From positions 1-62,980 of the forward strand of contig CAYXWH010000004.1 in NCBI GenBank assembly GCA_964468755.1: a DNA stretch of 62,980 nt. The letters run 5' to 3'. Position 1 is the stretch's first letter. Every line of letters starts with the position of its first letter. The DNA comes from CAYXWH01 sp964468755. Its GTDB lineage: Bacteria; Chloroflexota; Dehalococcoidia; Dehalococcoidales; RBG-16-60-22. The notes beneath the pieces are model-generated. The model saw only the letters and a program-made list of their open reading frames with translations, was not told the origin of the DNA and did not search any database. Of this stretch, positions 17,463 to 26,411 are shown in pieces. The position numbers and the translations under genes are program-made.

Positions 17463-18887
17463 ATAGCTAACCCGATAAAGTTCGGCACCGACGGCTGGCG
17501 GGCGATTATTGCCGAGGACTTCACCTTCGACAATGTGCGGGTCTGCGCTCAGGGGGTGGCTGATTACCTGCGGCAGGCAGGGCTGGCCAGCCGGGGACTG
17601 ATTGTCGGCTATGATACCCGGTTTGCTTCCGAGGACTTTGCCGCCGCGGTGGCTGAGGTGGTCGCCGGCAATGGTATCTCAGTCTATCTGTGCTCCAGTC
17701 CAACGCCGACACCGGTGGTAAGCTACGGTGTGCTGGCGAAAGAGACCGGGGGTGCGGTTATCATCACTGCCAGCCATAACCCGGCGGAATGGAGCGGCTT
17801 CAAGTATAAAGATGAGCATGGTTCCAGTGCTGCGGATGAGATTACCACTGAGATAGAACGCCTGATTGCCAGTACACTGACCGGGGGAAAAGTGAATCAA
17901 CTGCCCCTTGATGAGGCAGTGGCGAAGGGCCGGGTGGAGTATATTGACCTGGGACCGGTGTATTTTGAGCAAATCAACCGGCTGGTTGACCTTGAGGCAT
18001 TGCGCCGGGCCGGGCTAAAGGTGGTGGCTGATCCCATGTACGGCGCCGGTGCCGGCTATCTGAAGAAAGCGCTGGGGGGAGGCGCTACCGAGCTGGTAGA
18101 GATAAATGGTGACCGAAATCCCCTCTTTCCCGGCATCCGGCCGGAGCCGATTGCCGCCAATCTGGACAAGCTCTCGGCGGAGGTCAGGAAAAAGGGCGCC
18201 GCCGTGGGTCTGGCGATGGATGGCGATGCCGACCGCATGGGTATAATCGATGAAAACGGGACATTCCTGACCCAGCTTCAGGTGTTTGCCTTGCTCTGCC
18301 TCTACCTGCTGGAGGTGCGTGGCGAGCGTGGCGCCATTATCAAGACAATCACCACCACCAGCATGACTTACCGACTGGGAGAGATTTTTCACGTGCCGGT
18401 ATTCGAGACGTCAGTCGGGTTCAAGTATGTTGCCCCCGGGATGCTTGCTGAAAACGCGCTGGTCGGCGGTGAGGAGAGCGGGGGCTACGGCTTCCGTGGC
18501 CATGTGCGGGAGCGCGATGGCATCCTCGCCAATCTCTACTTCCTCGACCTGATGGTGAAGACCGGCAAGACGCCATCGGAACTAATCGACTATCTTTACC
18601 GTAAAGTTGGCCCTCATTACTATCAGCGGGTTGATCTGGAATTTCCCGCCGATGAGCGGGAGACTATCGTTGGCCGCATGCAGCGCAGTCAGCCGCAGAC
18701 TATTGATGGTGTTGATGTTGCCAGTATAGACACCACCGACGGCTTCCGTTTTATCCTGGCGGATAGCAGCTGGCTGCTCGTCAGATTTTCCGGTACCGAG
18801 CCGATTATCCGTATCTATGCCGAGGCAGATTCATCACTCCGCGCCGAGCGGTTGCTCGGTATCGGGCGAGAAATAGCCGGCGTATAG
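17463..18887 (+). CDS. phosphoglucomutase/phosphomannomutase with noncanonical start
   Basis: 474 aa from 17463. Interconverts hexose 1- and 6-phosphates. The conserved beginning IKFGTDGWRAIIAEDF is encoded at 17475-17522, so translation must start before it; the frame has a TAG at 17460-17462 and then only ATA codons (17463, 17475), with no ATG, GTG or TTG before the GTG at 17535, which would remove the motif. A GGGGGTGAG lies just upstream, so an ATA start is possible, or an indel or base error. Other motifs: TASHNPAEWSGFKYK with the phosphoserine, DGDADRMG metal loop, GGEESGGYGF, and RFSGTEPIIRIY phosphate loop. Downstream isomerase starts 22 bases after its stop. Confidence 0.88.
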   Translation: MANPIKFGTDGWRAIIAEDFTFDNVRVCAQGVADYLRQAGLASRGLIVGYDTRFASEDFAAAVAEVVAGNGISVYLCSSPTPTPVVSYGVLAKETGGAVIITASHNPAEWSGFKYKDEHGSSAADEITTEIERLIASTLTGGKVNQLPLDEAVAKGRVEYIDLGPVYFEQINRLVDLEALRRAGLKVVADPMYGAGAGYLKKALGGGATELVEINGDRNPLFPGIRPEPIAANLDKLSAEVRKKGAAVGLAMDGDADRMGIIDENGTFLTQLQVFALLCLYLLEVRGERGAIIKTITTTSMTYRLGEIFHVPVFETSVGFKYVAPGMLAENALVGGEESGGYGFRGHVRERDGILANLYFLDLMVKTGKTPSELIDYLYRKVGPHYYQRVDLEFPADERETIVGRMQRSQPQTIDGVDVASIDTTDGFRFILADSSWLLVRFSGTEPIIRIYAEADSSLRAERLLGIGREIAGV

Positions 18888-18909
18888 AAAGGGGGTGGTT
18901 TCGCTGAGC

Positions 18910-19971
18910 ATGATTAATCTGGATGAGACTCAACTTTACCCGCAGTATGACCCGGATGGTATGCTGGCGCGTATTCACGAGATGCCCTGGCAGTGCCGGC
19001 AGGCGTGGCAGACCGCCCTGGATTTCCCCCTGCCTGCCGACTACTCCCAAATTGACAAGGTGGTTATTCTGGGCATGGGTGGCTCCGCTATCGGGGGTGA
19101 CCTGGTGAGGAGTCTGGTGACGGCTGAGGCAAGGCTGCCGGTCATTATCCACCGCGACTATGGGCTGCCGGCGTTTGTTGATGAGAAGACGCTGGTCATT
19201 GCTTCCAGTTATTCCGGTAATACCGAGGAGACTCTGTCGGCTTTTGAGCAGGCGCTGAACCTGTCTTGCCCGAAGCTGGCTATTACCACCGGCGGCAGGT
19301 TACGGGAGATGGCGGAGTTGAAAAACGTTCCCGTTACCGTGTTCGATTATAAAGCGCAGCCGCGGGCGGCTCTGGGCTTCAGCTTTCTGCCCGTTCTCGG
19401 CTTTCTGCAGAGACTTGGTTTCATTAATGATACATCCGCGGATGTCGCCGAGACCGCGCGGGTCCTGGAAGAGCTATCCGGGAAAATAGATGAGTCCGTG
19501 CCGCAGTCCCGTAATCCGGCGAAGCAACTTGCCGAAAAGCTGTATGGAAATCTGGTGGTGGTCTACGGCGCCGGTTTTCTTGCCGAGGTGGCGCACCGCT
19601 GGAAGACCCAGGTTAACGAGAACGGCAAGGCGTGGGCTTTTTACGAGGTCTTCCCCGAGCTTAACCACAATGCCACCGTGGGCTATGAGTTCCCCCGGGA
19701 GCTGGCGGACAAAATCAGGGTGGTGTTCCTCGGGTCGCCGGCATTGAACCGGCGTGTCCAGCTCCGCTACCAGGTAACCGGCGAACTGCTTGACCGGTCG
19801 GGAATTATGCATGAATCGGTGGATAGCGAGGGTAGCAGTCACCTGAGCCAGATGATGAGCTTGGTGCTCTTTGGCGACTACATGAGCTACTATCTGGCGC
19901 TTTTATACCGCGTTGACCCGTCCCCGGTGAAGGTCATCGATTACCTCAAGGAACGGCTGGCGAAAGGGTAG
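18910..19971 (+). CDS. bifunctional phosphoglucose/phosphomannose isomerase
   Basis: 353 aa. Converts glucose-6-P or mannose-6-P to fructose-6-P. Two SIS domains: the first with VVILGMGGSAIGGDLVRSLV and ASSYSGNTEETLSAF, the second with YGAGFLAEVAHRWKTQVNENG and a C-terminal catalytic segment (LNHNATVGYE). Shorter than classical Pgi; this family is common in archaea and some bacteria. The ATG at 18910 has AAAGGGGGTGG upstream; a GTG at 18895 lies within that ribosome site. Forms an operon with the preceding mutase: together they link mannose, fructose and glucose phosphates. Confidence 0.9.
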   Translation: MINLDETQLYPQYDPDGMLARIHEMPWQCRQAWQTALDFPLPADYSQIDKVVILGMGGSAIGGDLVRSLVTAEARLPVIIHRDYGLPAFVDEKTLVIASSYSGNTEETLSAFEQALNLSCPKLAITTGGRLREMAELKNVPVTVFDYKAQPRAALGFSFLPVLGFLQRLGFINDTSADVAETARVLEELSGKIDESVPQSRNPAKQLAEKLYGNLVVVYGAGFLAEVAHRWKTQVNENGKAWAFYEVFPELNHNATVGYEFPRELADKIRVVFLGSPALNRRVQLRYQVTGELLDRSGIMHESVDSEGSSHLSQMMSLVLFGDYMSYYLALLYRVDPSPVKVIDYLKERLAKG

Positions 19972-20040
19972 GGGAGAACCCGCCGTAATTGATTCAAGGG
20001 AAATGCCGCAGATAAGAGCTTGAAGTATTTTAAGTCGCCC

Positions 20041-20074
20041 AAATAAAGGGGGGAGAGTTTTTGGCTCTCCCCCC
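20041..20074 (-). terminator. intrinsic terminator of the ribosomal superoperon
   Basis: Perfect 10-bp stem GGGGGGAGAG (20048-20057), 7-base loop, CTCTCCCCCC (20065-20074). Read on the minus strand it is followed by TTTATTT (20047-20041), 30 bases after the rpsI stop. A short pyrimidine run also follows on the plus strand, so it may end the isomerase transcript too. Confidence 0.85.
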
Positions 20075-20103
20075 TGCCTTTTCCCCTATAAATTTATTAT
20101 TTC

Positions 20104-20499
20104 TTATCGCTTCGTGTACTGCGGTGCTTTACGGGCACGCCTTAAGCCCGGCTTCTTTCTCTCTTTAACCCGGGCGTCACGGGTAAGCAGTCCGTTCTGC
20201 CGCAGGCTTACCTTCAAGCTTTCATTGATCGATGCCAGGGCACGGGCGATACCGTGAGCAATGGCACTGCTTTGACCGGTAACACCGCCCCCCTCCACCT
20301 TGGCCACCACGTTGTACCTGTTGGTGCTCTCGGTGGCTGCCAGCGGTTGCAGTATAGTTTGGCGGTGTTCAACCGAGGGGAAGCGCTCCTCGTAGGGCGC
20401 ACCGTTGATGATAATGGCACCGTTTCCCGGCATTACCCTGACCCGGGCAACGGCGGTTTTACGTCGTCCTGTCCCGTAGAAATAGCTTTGCTTTTCCAT
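20104..20499 (-). CDS. rpsI: ribosomal protein uS9
   Basis: 131 aa, last gene of the superoperon. Starts with YFYGTGRRKTAVARVRVMPG and ends in the basic tail ARKAPQYTKR whose terminal Lys-Arg reaches the P-site tRNA. 14 bases separate it from rplM. The 5' part carries the family motif GGGVTGQSSAIAHGIARAL. Confidence 0.96.
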   Translation of the reverse strand: MEKQSYFYGTGRRKTAVARVRVMPGNGAIIINGAPYEERFPSVEHRQTILQPLAATESTNRYNVVAKVEGGGVTGQSSAIAHGIARALASINESLKVSLRQNGLLTRDARVKERKKPGLRRARKAPQYTKR

Positions 20500-20513
20500 A
20501 TAGTCCTCTTCCC

Positions 20514-20951
20514 CTATTTGGTCTCCTCAGTTACCGACGCCTTCAACTGCGCCAGGTGGGGGTGGGTTTCCCCGGCATAGACCCTTAGTTTCTTGAACAT
20601 TTTAGCACCAAGGCGCGTGTTAGGCAACATGCCCTTGACGGCATGCTCAATGACCCGGGTCGGATTGGTCTGCAACAGTTTCTCCAGCCAGATACTGCTC
20701 AATCCGCCGGGGTACCCGGAGTGACGGTAATAGAGTTTCTGCCTGGCTTTGTTACCGGTGACGCGGACTTTCTCCGCGTTAATCACCACGACATAATCGC
20801 CGGTATCCTGATTGGGACTGAATATCGGCTTGTGCTTGCCCATGAGTAAACCGGCTATTCTGGTAGCCAGCCTGCCCAGGGTTTTATCCGAGGCATCAAT
20901 AATGTGCCACTCCCGTTTGATGTCACCAGGTTTGGTGCTATAGGTTTTCAT
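20514..20951 (-). CDS. rplM: ribosomal protein uL13
   Basis: 145 aa, large-subunit protein near the 5' end of 23S rRNA. MKTYSTKPGDIKREWHIIDA start, then GRLATRIAGLLMGKHKP and the motif LPNTRLGAKMFKKLRVYAG. The ATG at 20951 has GGGGAG seven bases upstream and overlaps the truA stop (ATGA); an ATG 15 bases earlier begins inside that ribosome site. Confidence 0.96.
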   Translation of the reverse strand: MKTYSTKPGDIKREWHIIDASDKTLGRLATRIAGLLMGKHKPIFSPNQDTGDYVVVINAEKVRVTGNKARQKLYYRHSGYPGGLSSIWLEKLLQTNPTRVIEHAVKGMLPNTRLGAKMFKKLRVYAGETHPHLAQLKASVTEETK

Positions 20952-21751
20952 GATATATCTCCCCATGTCTCCCCCTCAAAGGGGCCCGGATAGTTGACCC
21001 GCGTCAGGAACAGCCCGCCGGCGGGGGCGGTTGGCGCTGCCCGCCCCGGGGTTTTCGACTGGACGATATCCTCGAAGTCATCAACGGACATCTTGCCCCG
21101 ACCGACCCGGATAAGCGCTCCCACCATATTGCGCACCTGGTGGGGCAGGAAAGAGTCAGCCGAAACGTCAAAGGTAACCAGGTCCCCATCCTTGGTAAAT
21201 TCTGCCTGATATAGTGTTCTTAACGTGCTTTTAATTCCGGTCTCGTCGCCGGTGACAAATGAGGCGAGGTCATGCCTGCCGATGAGCAACTGACATGCCC
21301 GGTTCATCGCCGAGATATCCAGCAGCCCGCCAACGAGGTGAACGAACCCTCGTTTTAGTGGCGACCGGGTCGGGCTATTTAACAGGTAATACCGGTATTC
21401 CCGACTGACCGCGTCACGCCTCACATTGAAACTATCCGCCACCCGGGACGCCCCCTTTATGGCAATGTCCACTGGCAAATAGTGATTCAATCCTTTTACA
21501 AATGCCTCAAGAGGCAGTGTTGACTTTGTCCTGAAGCTTACTACCTGCCTTCTGGCATGGACTCCGGCGTCAGTGCGACTGGCTGCCATTACCCTTATCT
21601 TCTCGCCGGTCAGCTTTCGTAGCGCTTCTTCAATCTCCCCCTGGATGGTGGGTCCGTTAGCCTGTAACTGGAAGCCGCAGTAGCGGGTACCCTCATATTC
21701 GGTAATCAGTACAATCCTGCCAGTTACCAAGCCTGCAACCTTCACCGCCAC
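20948..21751 (-). CDS. truA: tRNA pseudouridine synthase A
   Basis: 267 aa. Forms pseudouridine at positions 38-40 of the tRNA anticodon arm. The catalytic Asp lies in AASRTDAGVHARRQVV (near residue 60); YEGTRYCGFQLQ is the N-terminal motif and FLPHQVRNMVGALIRVGRG the C-terminal one. GTG start without a clear Shine-Dalgarno; a second GTG lies 6 bases further. Placed between rplQ and rplM, a common arrangement. Confidence 0.94.
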   Translation of the reverse strand: MAVKVAGLVTGRIVLITEYEGTRYCGFQLQANGPTIQGEIEEALRKLTGEKIRVMAASRTDAGVHARRQVVSFRTKSTLPLEAFVKGLNHYLPVDIAIKGASRVADSFNVRRDAVSREYRYYLLNSPTRSPLKRGFVHLVGGLLDISAMNRACQLLIGRHDLASFVTGDETGIKSTLRTLYQAEFTKDGDLVTFDVSADSFLPHQVRNMVGALIRVGRGKMSVDDFEDIVQSKTPGRAAPTAPAGGLFLTRVNYPGPFEGETWGDIS

Positions 21752-21767
21752 CGGGCAGTTAACCCCG

Positions 21768-22121
21768 CTATTCTACCAGCATGAGCTGCACCATGGGTGC
21801 GCCATCACCTATTCTGGGTCCCAGTTTGACAATACGGGTATAACCGCCGGGACGCTCCGCATACCGTGGGGCGAGTTCTTTAAACACCTTCTCAGCCACG
21901 TCTTTATCGACAATGAACGAGAGCGCCTGGCGATAACAGTGCAAACCGCCCCGCTTACCCAGGGTAATCATCTTTTCCGCCTGGCTGCGTATCGCCTTGG
22001 CCTTAGCCTCGGTGGTAGTAATCTTCTCATATTTGAGAAGGTCAGTAACCAGGTTACGATACAGGGAAATACGGTGTCCTGTAGGTCTATTCAATTTTTT
22101 ACCAGCTACCTGATGTCTCAT
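21768..22121 (-). CDS. rplQ: ribosomal protein bL17
   Basis: 117 aa, lies near the polypeptide exit tunnel. Starts MRHQVAGKKLNRPTGHRISL, with the family motif TTEAKAKAIRSQAEKMITLGK. Start overlaps the rpoA stop by 4 bases. Confidence 0.96.
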   Translation of the reverse strand: MRHQVAGKKLNRPTGHRISLYRNLVTDLLKYEKITTTEAKAKAIRSQAEKMITLGKRGGLHCYRQALSFIVDKDVAEKVFKELAPRYAERPGGYTRIVKLGPRIGDGAPMVQLMLVE

Positions 22122-23146
22122 GCTTCTGTGTCCTCGGGCGGCTCTCTATTCTCGGTACTATACTCATCGGATGGTTCAGTTTCTTCTAAATCCGCTTCTG
22201 TTTTTTCTCTTTCTGCCGGCGGAGCGAGCGATAGTCCGATGGACTGGAGACGCTCCTCTATTTCATGGTACGATTTCTGACCGAAGTTGCGCAGTTTGAG
22301 CAACTCCTTTGGACCTTTACCGATAAGCTCTCCCACCGTAGTGATATTACTGCGCCGCAGGCAATTCATGGTGCGTACCGATAAGTCCAGTTGTTCTACC
22401 GGCATGTTATACTTCTCGTCGGGAATAGAAAGGCGAATGAGTCGCTCTTCTTCCTTCATCTGGGAGAGCTTGGTATAGTCGTGGAACGGAGCCAACTGCT
22501 CGATAAGGATAGCCGCGGCGCGGCTCAGCGCATCTACCGGTGAAATAGTGCCATCGGTCCATATCTCCAGGTGCAGGCGTTCCCGGCTGGTTTCACGGCC
22601 GATATGAATTGGCTCAATGGTAAAGTTGACCTTCCGTATCGGGCTGAAGATGGCGTCAACCGGTATGGTGCCCACTGGCATATCATCGGTGGATTCGGCT
22701 GCCTGGTAGCCGACACCCAGTTCCACATCGAACTCCACGTTCAGCTTGGCTTCAGTGGAGTTCATGGTAACCAGGCAGAGCTCAGGGTTGGTGATTTCAA
22801 AGTCGGCCGATGGCTTAATATCAGCCGCGCAGACCCGCCCCTCCCCCTGAACGTCCAGGGTTAAGGTTGCCGGTCGTCCCGAGACTGGCTTCAGCCTCAG
22901 CGTTTTGATATTGAGCAGGAACTCGATAACGTCTTCCTTGGTATGGGGGATGACCGAAAATTCATGTTGAATCCCCTCAATTCTGACCCGGGTCACGGCG
23001 GCCCCAGGCAGGTAGTTAAGCAGCACCCGGCGCAGGGAATTACCCAGGGTAACACCAAACCCCTTCTCCAGCGGCTCGGCTTGAAACCGCCCGAAATTGT
23101 CGGCGCTTTCTACACAATCGATGTTAGGGACTATTGGACTAGACAA
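22118..23146 (-). CDS. rpoA: RNA polymerase alpha subunit
   Basis: 342 aa. N-terminal dimerisation domain (FGRFQAEPLEKGFGVTLGNS, RRVLLNYLPGAAVTRVRIEG) nucleates RNA polymerase assembly; the C-terminal HhH domain (VRTMNCLRRSNITTVGELIG, LRNFGQKSYHEIEERL) binds UP elements and activators. It ends in an acidic tail rich in Glu and Pro of about 30 residues. Downstream of rpsD in the usual alpha-operon order. Confidence 0.97.
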   Translation of the reverse strand: MSSPIVPNIDCVESADNFGRFQAEPLEKGFGVTLGNSLRRVLLNYLPGAAVTRVRIEGIQHEFSVIPHTKEDVIEFLLNIKTLRLKPVSGRPATLTLDVQGEGRVCAADIKPSADFEITNPELCLVTMNSTEAKLNVEFDVELGVGYQAAESTDDMPVGTIPVDAIFSPIRKVNFTIEPIHIGRETSRERLHLEIWTDGTISPVDALSRAAAILIEQLAPFHDYTKLSQMKEEERLIRLSIPDEKYNMPVEQLDLSVRTMNCLRRSNITTVGELIGKGPKELLKLRNFGQKSYHEIEERLQSIGLSLAPPAEREKTEADLEETEPSDEYSTENREPPEDTEA

Positions 23147-23165
23147 AGGGTTGCCTCCTTACCAT

Positions 23166-23795
23166 TTACCGCGAGTAGTACTCAACTATTGCCTTCCTGT
23201 CAAATCTGGCATCAGTATCATCCGGTGTGGGCAGGGATAACACCCGGCCCGCCATAGTATTTCTGTCGAGCGTAAGCCAGCTCGGGAATGTCTTCGACTC
23301 AATAGCCTCCGCTGCCTGCTTGTAATACTCTGACTTGGTGCTCCCTTCACGCCAACTTATGGCGTCATCCTCTTTTACCAGGCAGGACGGCACATTGGTC
23401 TTCCGGCCATTGAGCAGGATATGTCCATGCATGACCAGCTGCCGGGCCTGAGCTCGAGAGTCAGCGAAGCCCAAACGGTACACCACGTTGTCGAGTCTCC
23501 TCTCCAGCAGCACCAGCAGGTTGTCTCCGGTAATACCCGGCTGCTTTTCCGCCTTAATGAAGACTTTCCGGAATTGCCTTTCCAGGGTTCCGTAGGTGTA
23601 ACGGGCTTTTTGTTTTTCCCGTAGCTGCAAACCACGGTCTGAAATTTTACGGCGCCGCCGGCTTACCTGTTGACCCGGTGGTTTTGCTTTCTTGTCCAGG
23701 GCGCACTTTGGTGTAAAGCAGCGGCTTCCTTTGAGAAAGAGTTTCTCGCCGCTGCGTCGACACAATCGGCACACTGCTCCGGTATATCTCGCCAT
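23166..23795 (-). CDS. rpsD: ribosomal protein uS4, zinc-binding form
   Basis: 209 aa. 16S rRNA assembly initiator. The N-terminus has CRLCRRSGEKLFLKGSRC and a further Cys in the following FTPKCALDKK, the four-cysteine zinc form. The S4 RNA-binding domain starts at LERRLDNVVYRLGFADSRAQ. In many bacteria S4 represses its own operon. Confidence 0.96.
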   Translation of the reverse strand: MARYTGAVCRLCRRSGEKLFLKGSRCFTPKCALDKKAKPPGQQVSRRRRKISDRGLQLREKQKARYTYGTLERQFRKVFIKAEKQPGITGDNLLVLLERRLDNVVYRLGFADSRAQARQLVMHGHILLNGRKTNVPSCLVKEDDAISWREGSTKSEYYKQAAEAIESKTFPSWLTLDRNTMAGRVLSLPTPDDTDARFDRKAIVEYYSR

Positions 23796-23807
23796 TTCCT
23801 ACCTCTT

Positions 23808-24200
23808 TTACACTCGTCTCTTCTTAGGTGGGCGGCAGCCCGCATGGGGAATGGGGGTTACATCCCGGATACCGGTAATGTAGAGCCCCGAGCTCTGGAG
23901 TGAGCGGATAGCCGCCTCACGCCCGCTGCCTGGCCCATTGACATAAACATCCACCTGACGTAAGCCATGTACCATGGCTTTTCGCGACGCGTCACGGGCA
24001 GCCATCTGGGCTGCATAGGGAGTGCCCTTGCGTGAGCCCTTGAAGCCTGCCGTCCCGGAACTTCCCCAGGCAATGGTATTACCCGCCGGGTCGGTGAGCG
24101 TTACAATCGTATTGTTAAAGGTGGACTGCACGTAAGCCCTTCCCGCGGGGATAGATTTACGTTCTCGCCTTCTTGTTCTGGTTCCCTTCTTCGGTGGCAC
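23808..24200 (-). CDS. rpsK: ribosomal protein uS11
   Basis: 130 aa, small-subunit platform protein. RAYVQSTFNNTIVTLTDPAG near residue 25, GFKGSRKGTPYAAQMAA, and C-terminal PIPHAGCRPPKKRRV. 27 bases from rpsM. Confidence 0.96.
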   Translation of the reverse strand: MPPKKGTRTRRRERKSIPAGRAYVQSTFNNTIVTLTDPAGNTIAWGSSGTAGFKGSRKGTPYAAQMAARDASRKAMVHGLRQVDVYVNGPGSGREAAIRSLQSSGLYITGIRDVTPIPHAGCRPPKKRRV

Positions 24201-24227
24201 CTTAATCTCCTTTTACAATGACCTTAA

Positions 24228-24617
24228 TTACTTCTTCGCCGTACCGCGTCTCTGGCCCCGGCCAGCCACTGTTTTACGGGCACCGCGTTTGGTGCGGGCA
24301 TTGGTTCGCGTTCGTTGTCCTTTAGTCGGCAGGCCGTGGCGGTGCCGGAGACCCCGGTAACTCCCAACCTCAATCAGCCGCTTTATGTTGAAATTGACCT
24401 CTTTCCTGAGTTCACCCTCAACCTTGCACTGTTTATCAATGGTCTCCCTGAGGTGGTTGATTTCCTCCTCGGTGAGATCTCTTACCTTGGTGTCAGGGCT
24501 TATTGACGCCTGGCTTAGAATCTCCCGGCTCAGGCTAGAACCAATGCCGTAAATATATTGCAAAGATACCCAGGCTTGCTTATTTGCCGGTATATCTACT
24601 CCTGCGATACGTGGCAT
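24228..24617 (-). CDS. rpsM: ribosomal protein uS13
   Basis: 129 aa, small-subunit head protein touching the P-site tRNA. Starts MPRIAGVDIPANKQAWVSLQ, HhH-like YIYGIGSSLSREIL, and C-terminal GLRHRHGLPTKGQRTRTNAR with the basic tail. Confidence 0.96.
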   Translation of the reverse strand: MPRIAGVDIPANKQAWVSLQYIYGIGSSLSREILSQASISPDTKVRDLTEEEINHLRETIDKQCKVEGELRKEVNFNIKRLIEVGSYRGLRHRHGLPTKGQRTRTNARTKRGARKTVAGRGQRRGTAKK

Positions 24618-24643
24618 CTCTTCTCTCCTTACCTTTTAAAGAA

Positions 24644-24757
24644 TTAACCCTGACGCTGACGGTGCTTCGGGTTGGAACAGATAATCCTGAGCACTCCGTG
24701 CCGTTTAACCACTTTGCACTTGTCACATCTCACTTTTACTGAAGCTCTTACTTTCAT
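24644..24757 (-). CDS. rpmJ: ribosomal protein bL36
   Basis: 37 aa, very short. Reads MKVRASVKVRCDKCKVVKRH, then GVLRIICSNPKHRQRQG. The CxxC, Cys and His form the zinc ribbon of the four-ligand bL36. It sits between infA and rpsM as usual. Confidence 0.96.
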   Translation of the reverse strand: MKVRASVKVRCDKCKVVKRHGVLRIICSNPKHRQRQG

Positions 24758-24773
24758 GATTATATCCTTCGTC

Positions 24774-24992
24774 CTACTTAAGCCGGTAGGTTATCCGCCC
24801 GCGGCTCAGGTCATAGGGGGAAAGCTCGATTAATACCTTATCCCCCGGTAATATTCTAATATAATGTACCCGTATTTTACCAGATATGTGCGCCAGCACC
24901 TGATGTCCATTGGGCAACTCAACTCTAAACATGGCGTTGGGGAGAGCCTCCACCACCGTTCCCTCGACTTCTATTGCCTCTTTCTTAGGCAT
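24774..24992 (-). CDS. infA: translation initiation factor IF-1
   Basis: 72 aa OB-fold protein that blocks the A site during initiation. Reads EVEGTVVEALPNAMFRVELP, GHQVLAHISGKIR and the C-terminal YDLSRGRITYRLK. Starts 8 bases inside the map gene. Confidence 0.97.
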   Translation of the reverse strand: MPKKEAIEVEGTVVEALPNAMFRVELPNGHQVLAHISGKIRVHYIRILPGDKVLIELSPYDLSRGRITYRLK

Positions 24993-25743
24993 AACCCCTC
25001 TTCGTTAGCACCTCCGGCTGTGAATCAGTAATAGCTATAGTATGTTCATAGTGCGCGGAAAGACTGCCATCGGCAGTGCGCACTGTCCACCGGTCATCGT
25101 CAACCTGTGTTCGCCAGTCGCCAACATTGAGCATTGGTTCCAGTGCCAGCGTCATACCCTTTTTTATAATCGGGCCGGTACCAGGCATGCCGAAGTTGGG
25201 TATTTGCGGATCCTCATGCATTTCCCGGCCAATGCCGTGCCCGGTGTACTCACGGACTACCCCATAGCCTCTTGACTCGGCATAGCTTTGGATAGCTGCG
25301 GAGATATCCCCCAGGGTGGCTCCGCACCGCGCGGCGTTGATGCCGGCTTCCAGCGCTCCCTCGGTTGTCCGGATAAGTTTTTCAGCCTCCGGGGTTATTT
25401 TGCCAACCCCTACGGTGATGGCGGCATCACCCTGAAAGCCCTTATAAATGGCGCCGAAGTCCAGGGATACGATATCTCCCGCGTGCAGCACCCGTTCCCC
25501 GGGTATTCCGTGGACTATCTCGTCGTTTACGGACACGCAGAGAGTGGCCGGAAAACCATAGTACCCCTTGAATGAGGAGGTGGCCCCTCGCTTTTCCAGC
25601 TCTTTCTCAGCGATGCTATCCAGTTCCTTTGTTTTCATACCCGGTCTTACCTGTCTGCTCAGGACTTCCAGTATTTCTCCAACAATTCTACCGGCCTGTT
25701 GCATAATGGCAACTTCCTCGGCCGATTTAATAATTATACTCAT
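24985..25743 (-). CDS. map: methionine aminopeptidase type I
   Basis: 252 aa, removes the initiator Met. Metal-ligand regions: SLDFGAIYKGFQGDAAITVG (two Asp), GHGIGREMHEDPQIPNFG (His), LEPMLNVGDW (Glu) and the final EHTIAITD (Glu). The ATG overlaps the adk stop (ATGA). No N-terminal zinc finger extension, as usual for bacteria. Confidence 0.96.
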   Translation of the reverse strand: MSIIIKSAEEVAIMQQAGRIVGEILEVLSRQVRPGMKTKELDSIAEKELEKRGATSSFKGYYGFPATLCVSVNDEIVHGIPGERVLHAGDIVSLDFGAIYKGFQGDAAITVGVGKITPEAEKLIRTTEGALEAGINAARCGATLGDISAAIQSYAESRGYGVVREYTGHGIGREMHEDPQIPNFGMPGTGPIIKKGMTLALEPMLNVGDWRTQVDDDRWTVRTADGSLSAHYEHTIAITDSQPEVLTKRGYA

Positions 25744-26402
25744 CTGGTGACAAACTTTCCATCCGGTAAGGCATCCAGAATTCTCTGGCTTACCGTATCC
25801 ACACTTCCTTTGCCGTCTATTTCCAGTAGCTTACCCACCCGGGAATAGTGGTTGATGAGCGGGGCTGTCTCGGTAAAGTAGACGTCCAGGCGTTTTTTCA
25901 CGGTTTCCACATTATCATCGGTGCGCTGGTACAATTCGCCGCCGCAGCGGTCACACTTGCCCGCAACCCGGGGCGGTGAGTCTACCGCATGGTACGGCGT
26001 CTGGCAATTCCGGCAAATCCAGCGCCCGCTGAGCCTCTTCAACAGTTCTTCTTCCGGTACCTTGATGTAGACTACCGCATCAATGGCTTCCCCCTGTTTA
26101 TCCAAGGCGTCGTCCAGTGCCCTTGCCTGTTCCAGATTTCTGGGGAATCCGTCCAGCATTATGCCGGACTGACAATCCGGAGCTGAAATCCGCTCCAGCA
26201 CCATTTGTATGGTTACCTCATCCGGTACCAGCATTCCCTTTTCCATGTAAGACCGCGCCTTTTCCCCCAGCACGGTCCCCTGCTCGAGCGCCTGCCGGAA
26301 CAGGTCACCGGTGGCGATGTGCACCAGCTTCAGATTCTGCGCCAGAGTAACCGCCTGTGTGCCTTTACCGGCTCCGGGTGCTCCCAGCAAAATAATATAC
26401 AC
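25740..26402 (-). CDS. adk: adenylate kinase, zinc-lid type
   Basis: 220 aa. Balances ATP, ADP and AMP. P-loop LLGAPGAGKGTQA at residues 5-17; AMP site LDGFPRNLEQARAL; the lid carries CRNCQTPYH and CDRCGGELYQRTDDN, a four-cysteine zinc site as in Gram-positives and Chloroflexota. Between secY and map in the spc operon. Confidence 0.96.
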   Translation of the reverse strand: MYIILLGAPGAGKGTQAVTLAQNLKLVHIATGDLFRQALEQGTVLGEKARSYMEKGMLVPDEVTIQMVLERISAPDCQSGIMLDGFPRNLEQARALDDALDKQGEAIDAVVYIKVPEEELLKRLSGRWICRNCQTPYHAVDSPPRVAGKCDRCGGELYQRTDDNVETVKKRLDVYFTETAPLINHYSRVGKLLEIDGKGSVDTVSQRILDALPDGKFVTR

Positions 26403-26411
26403 GTTTTACTC

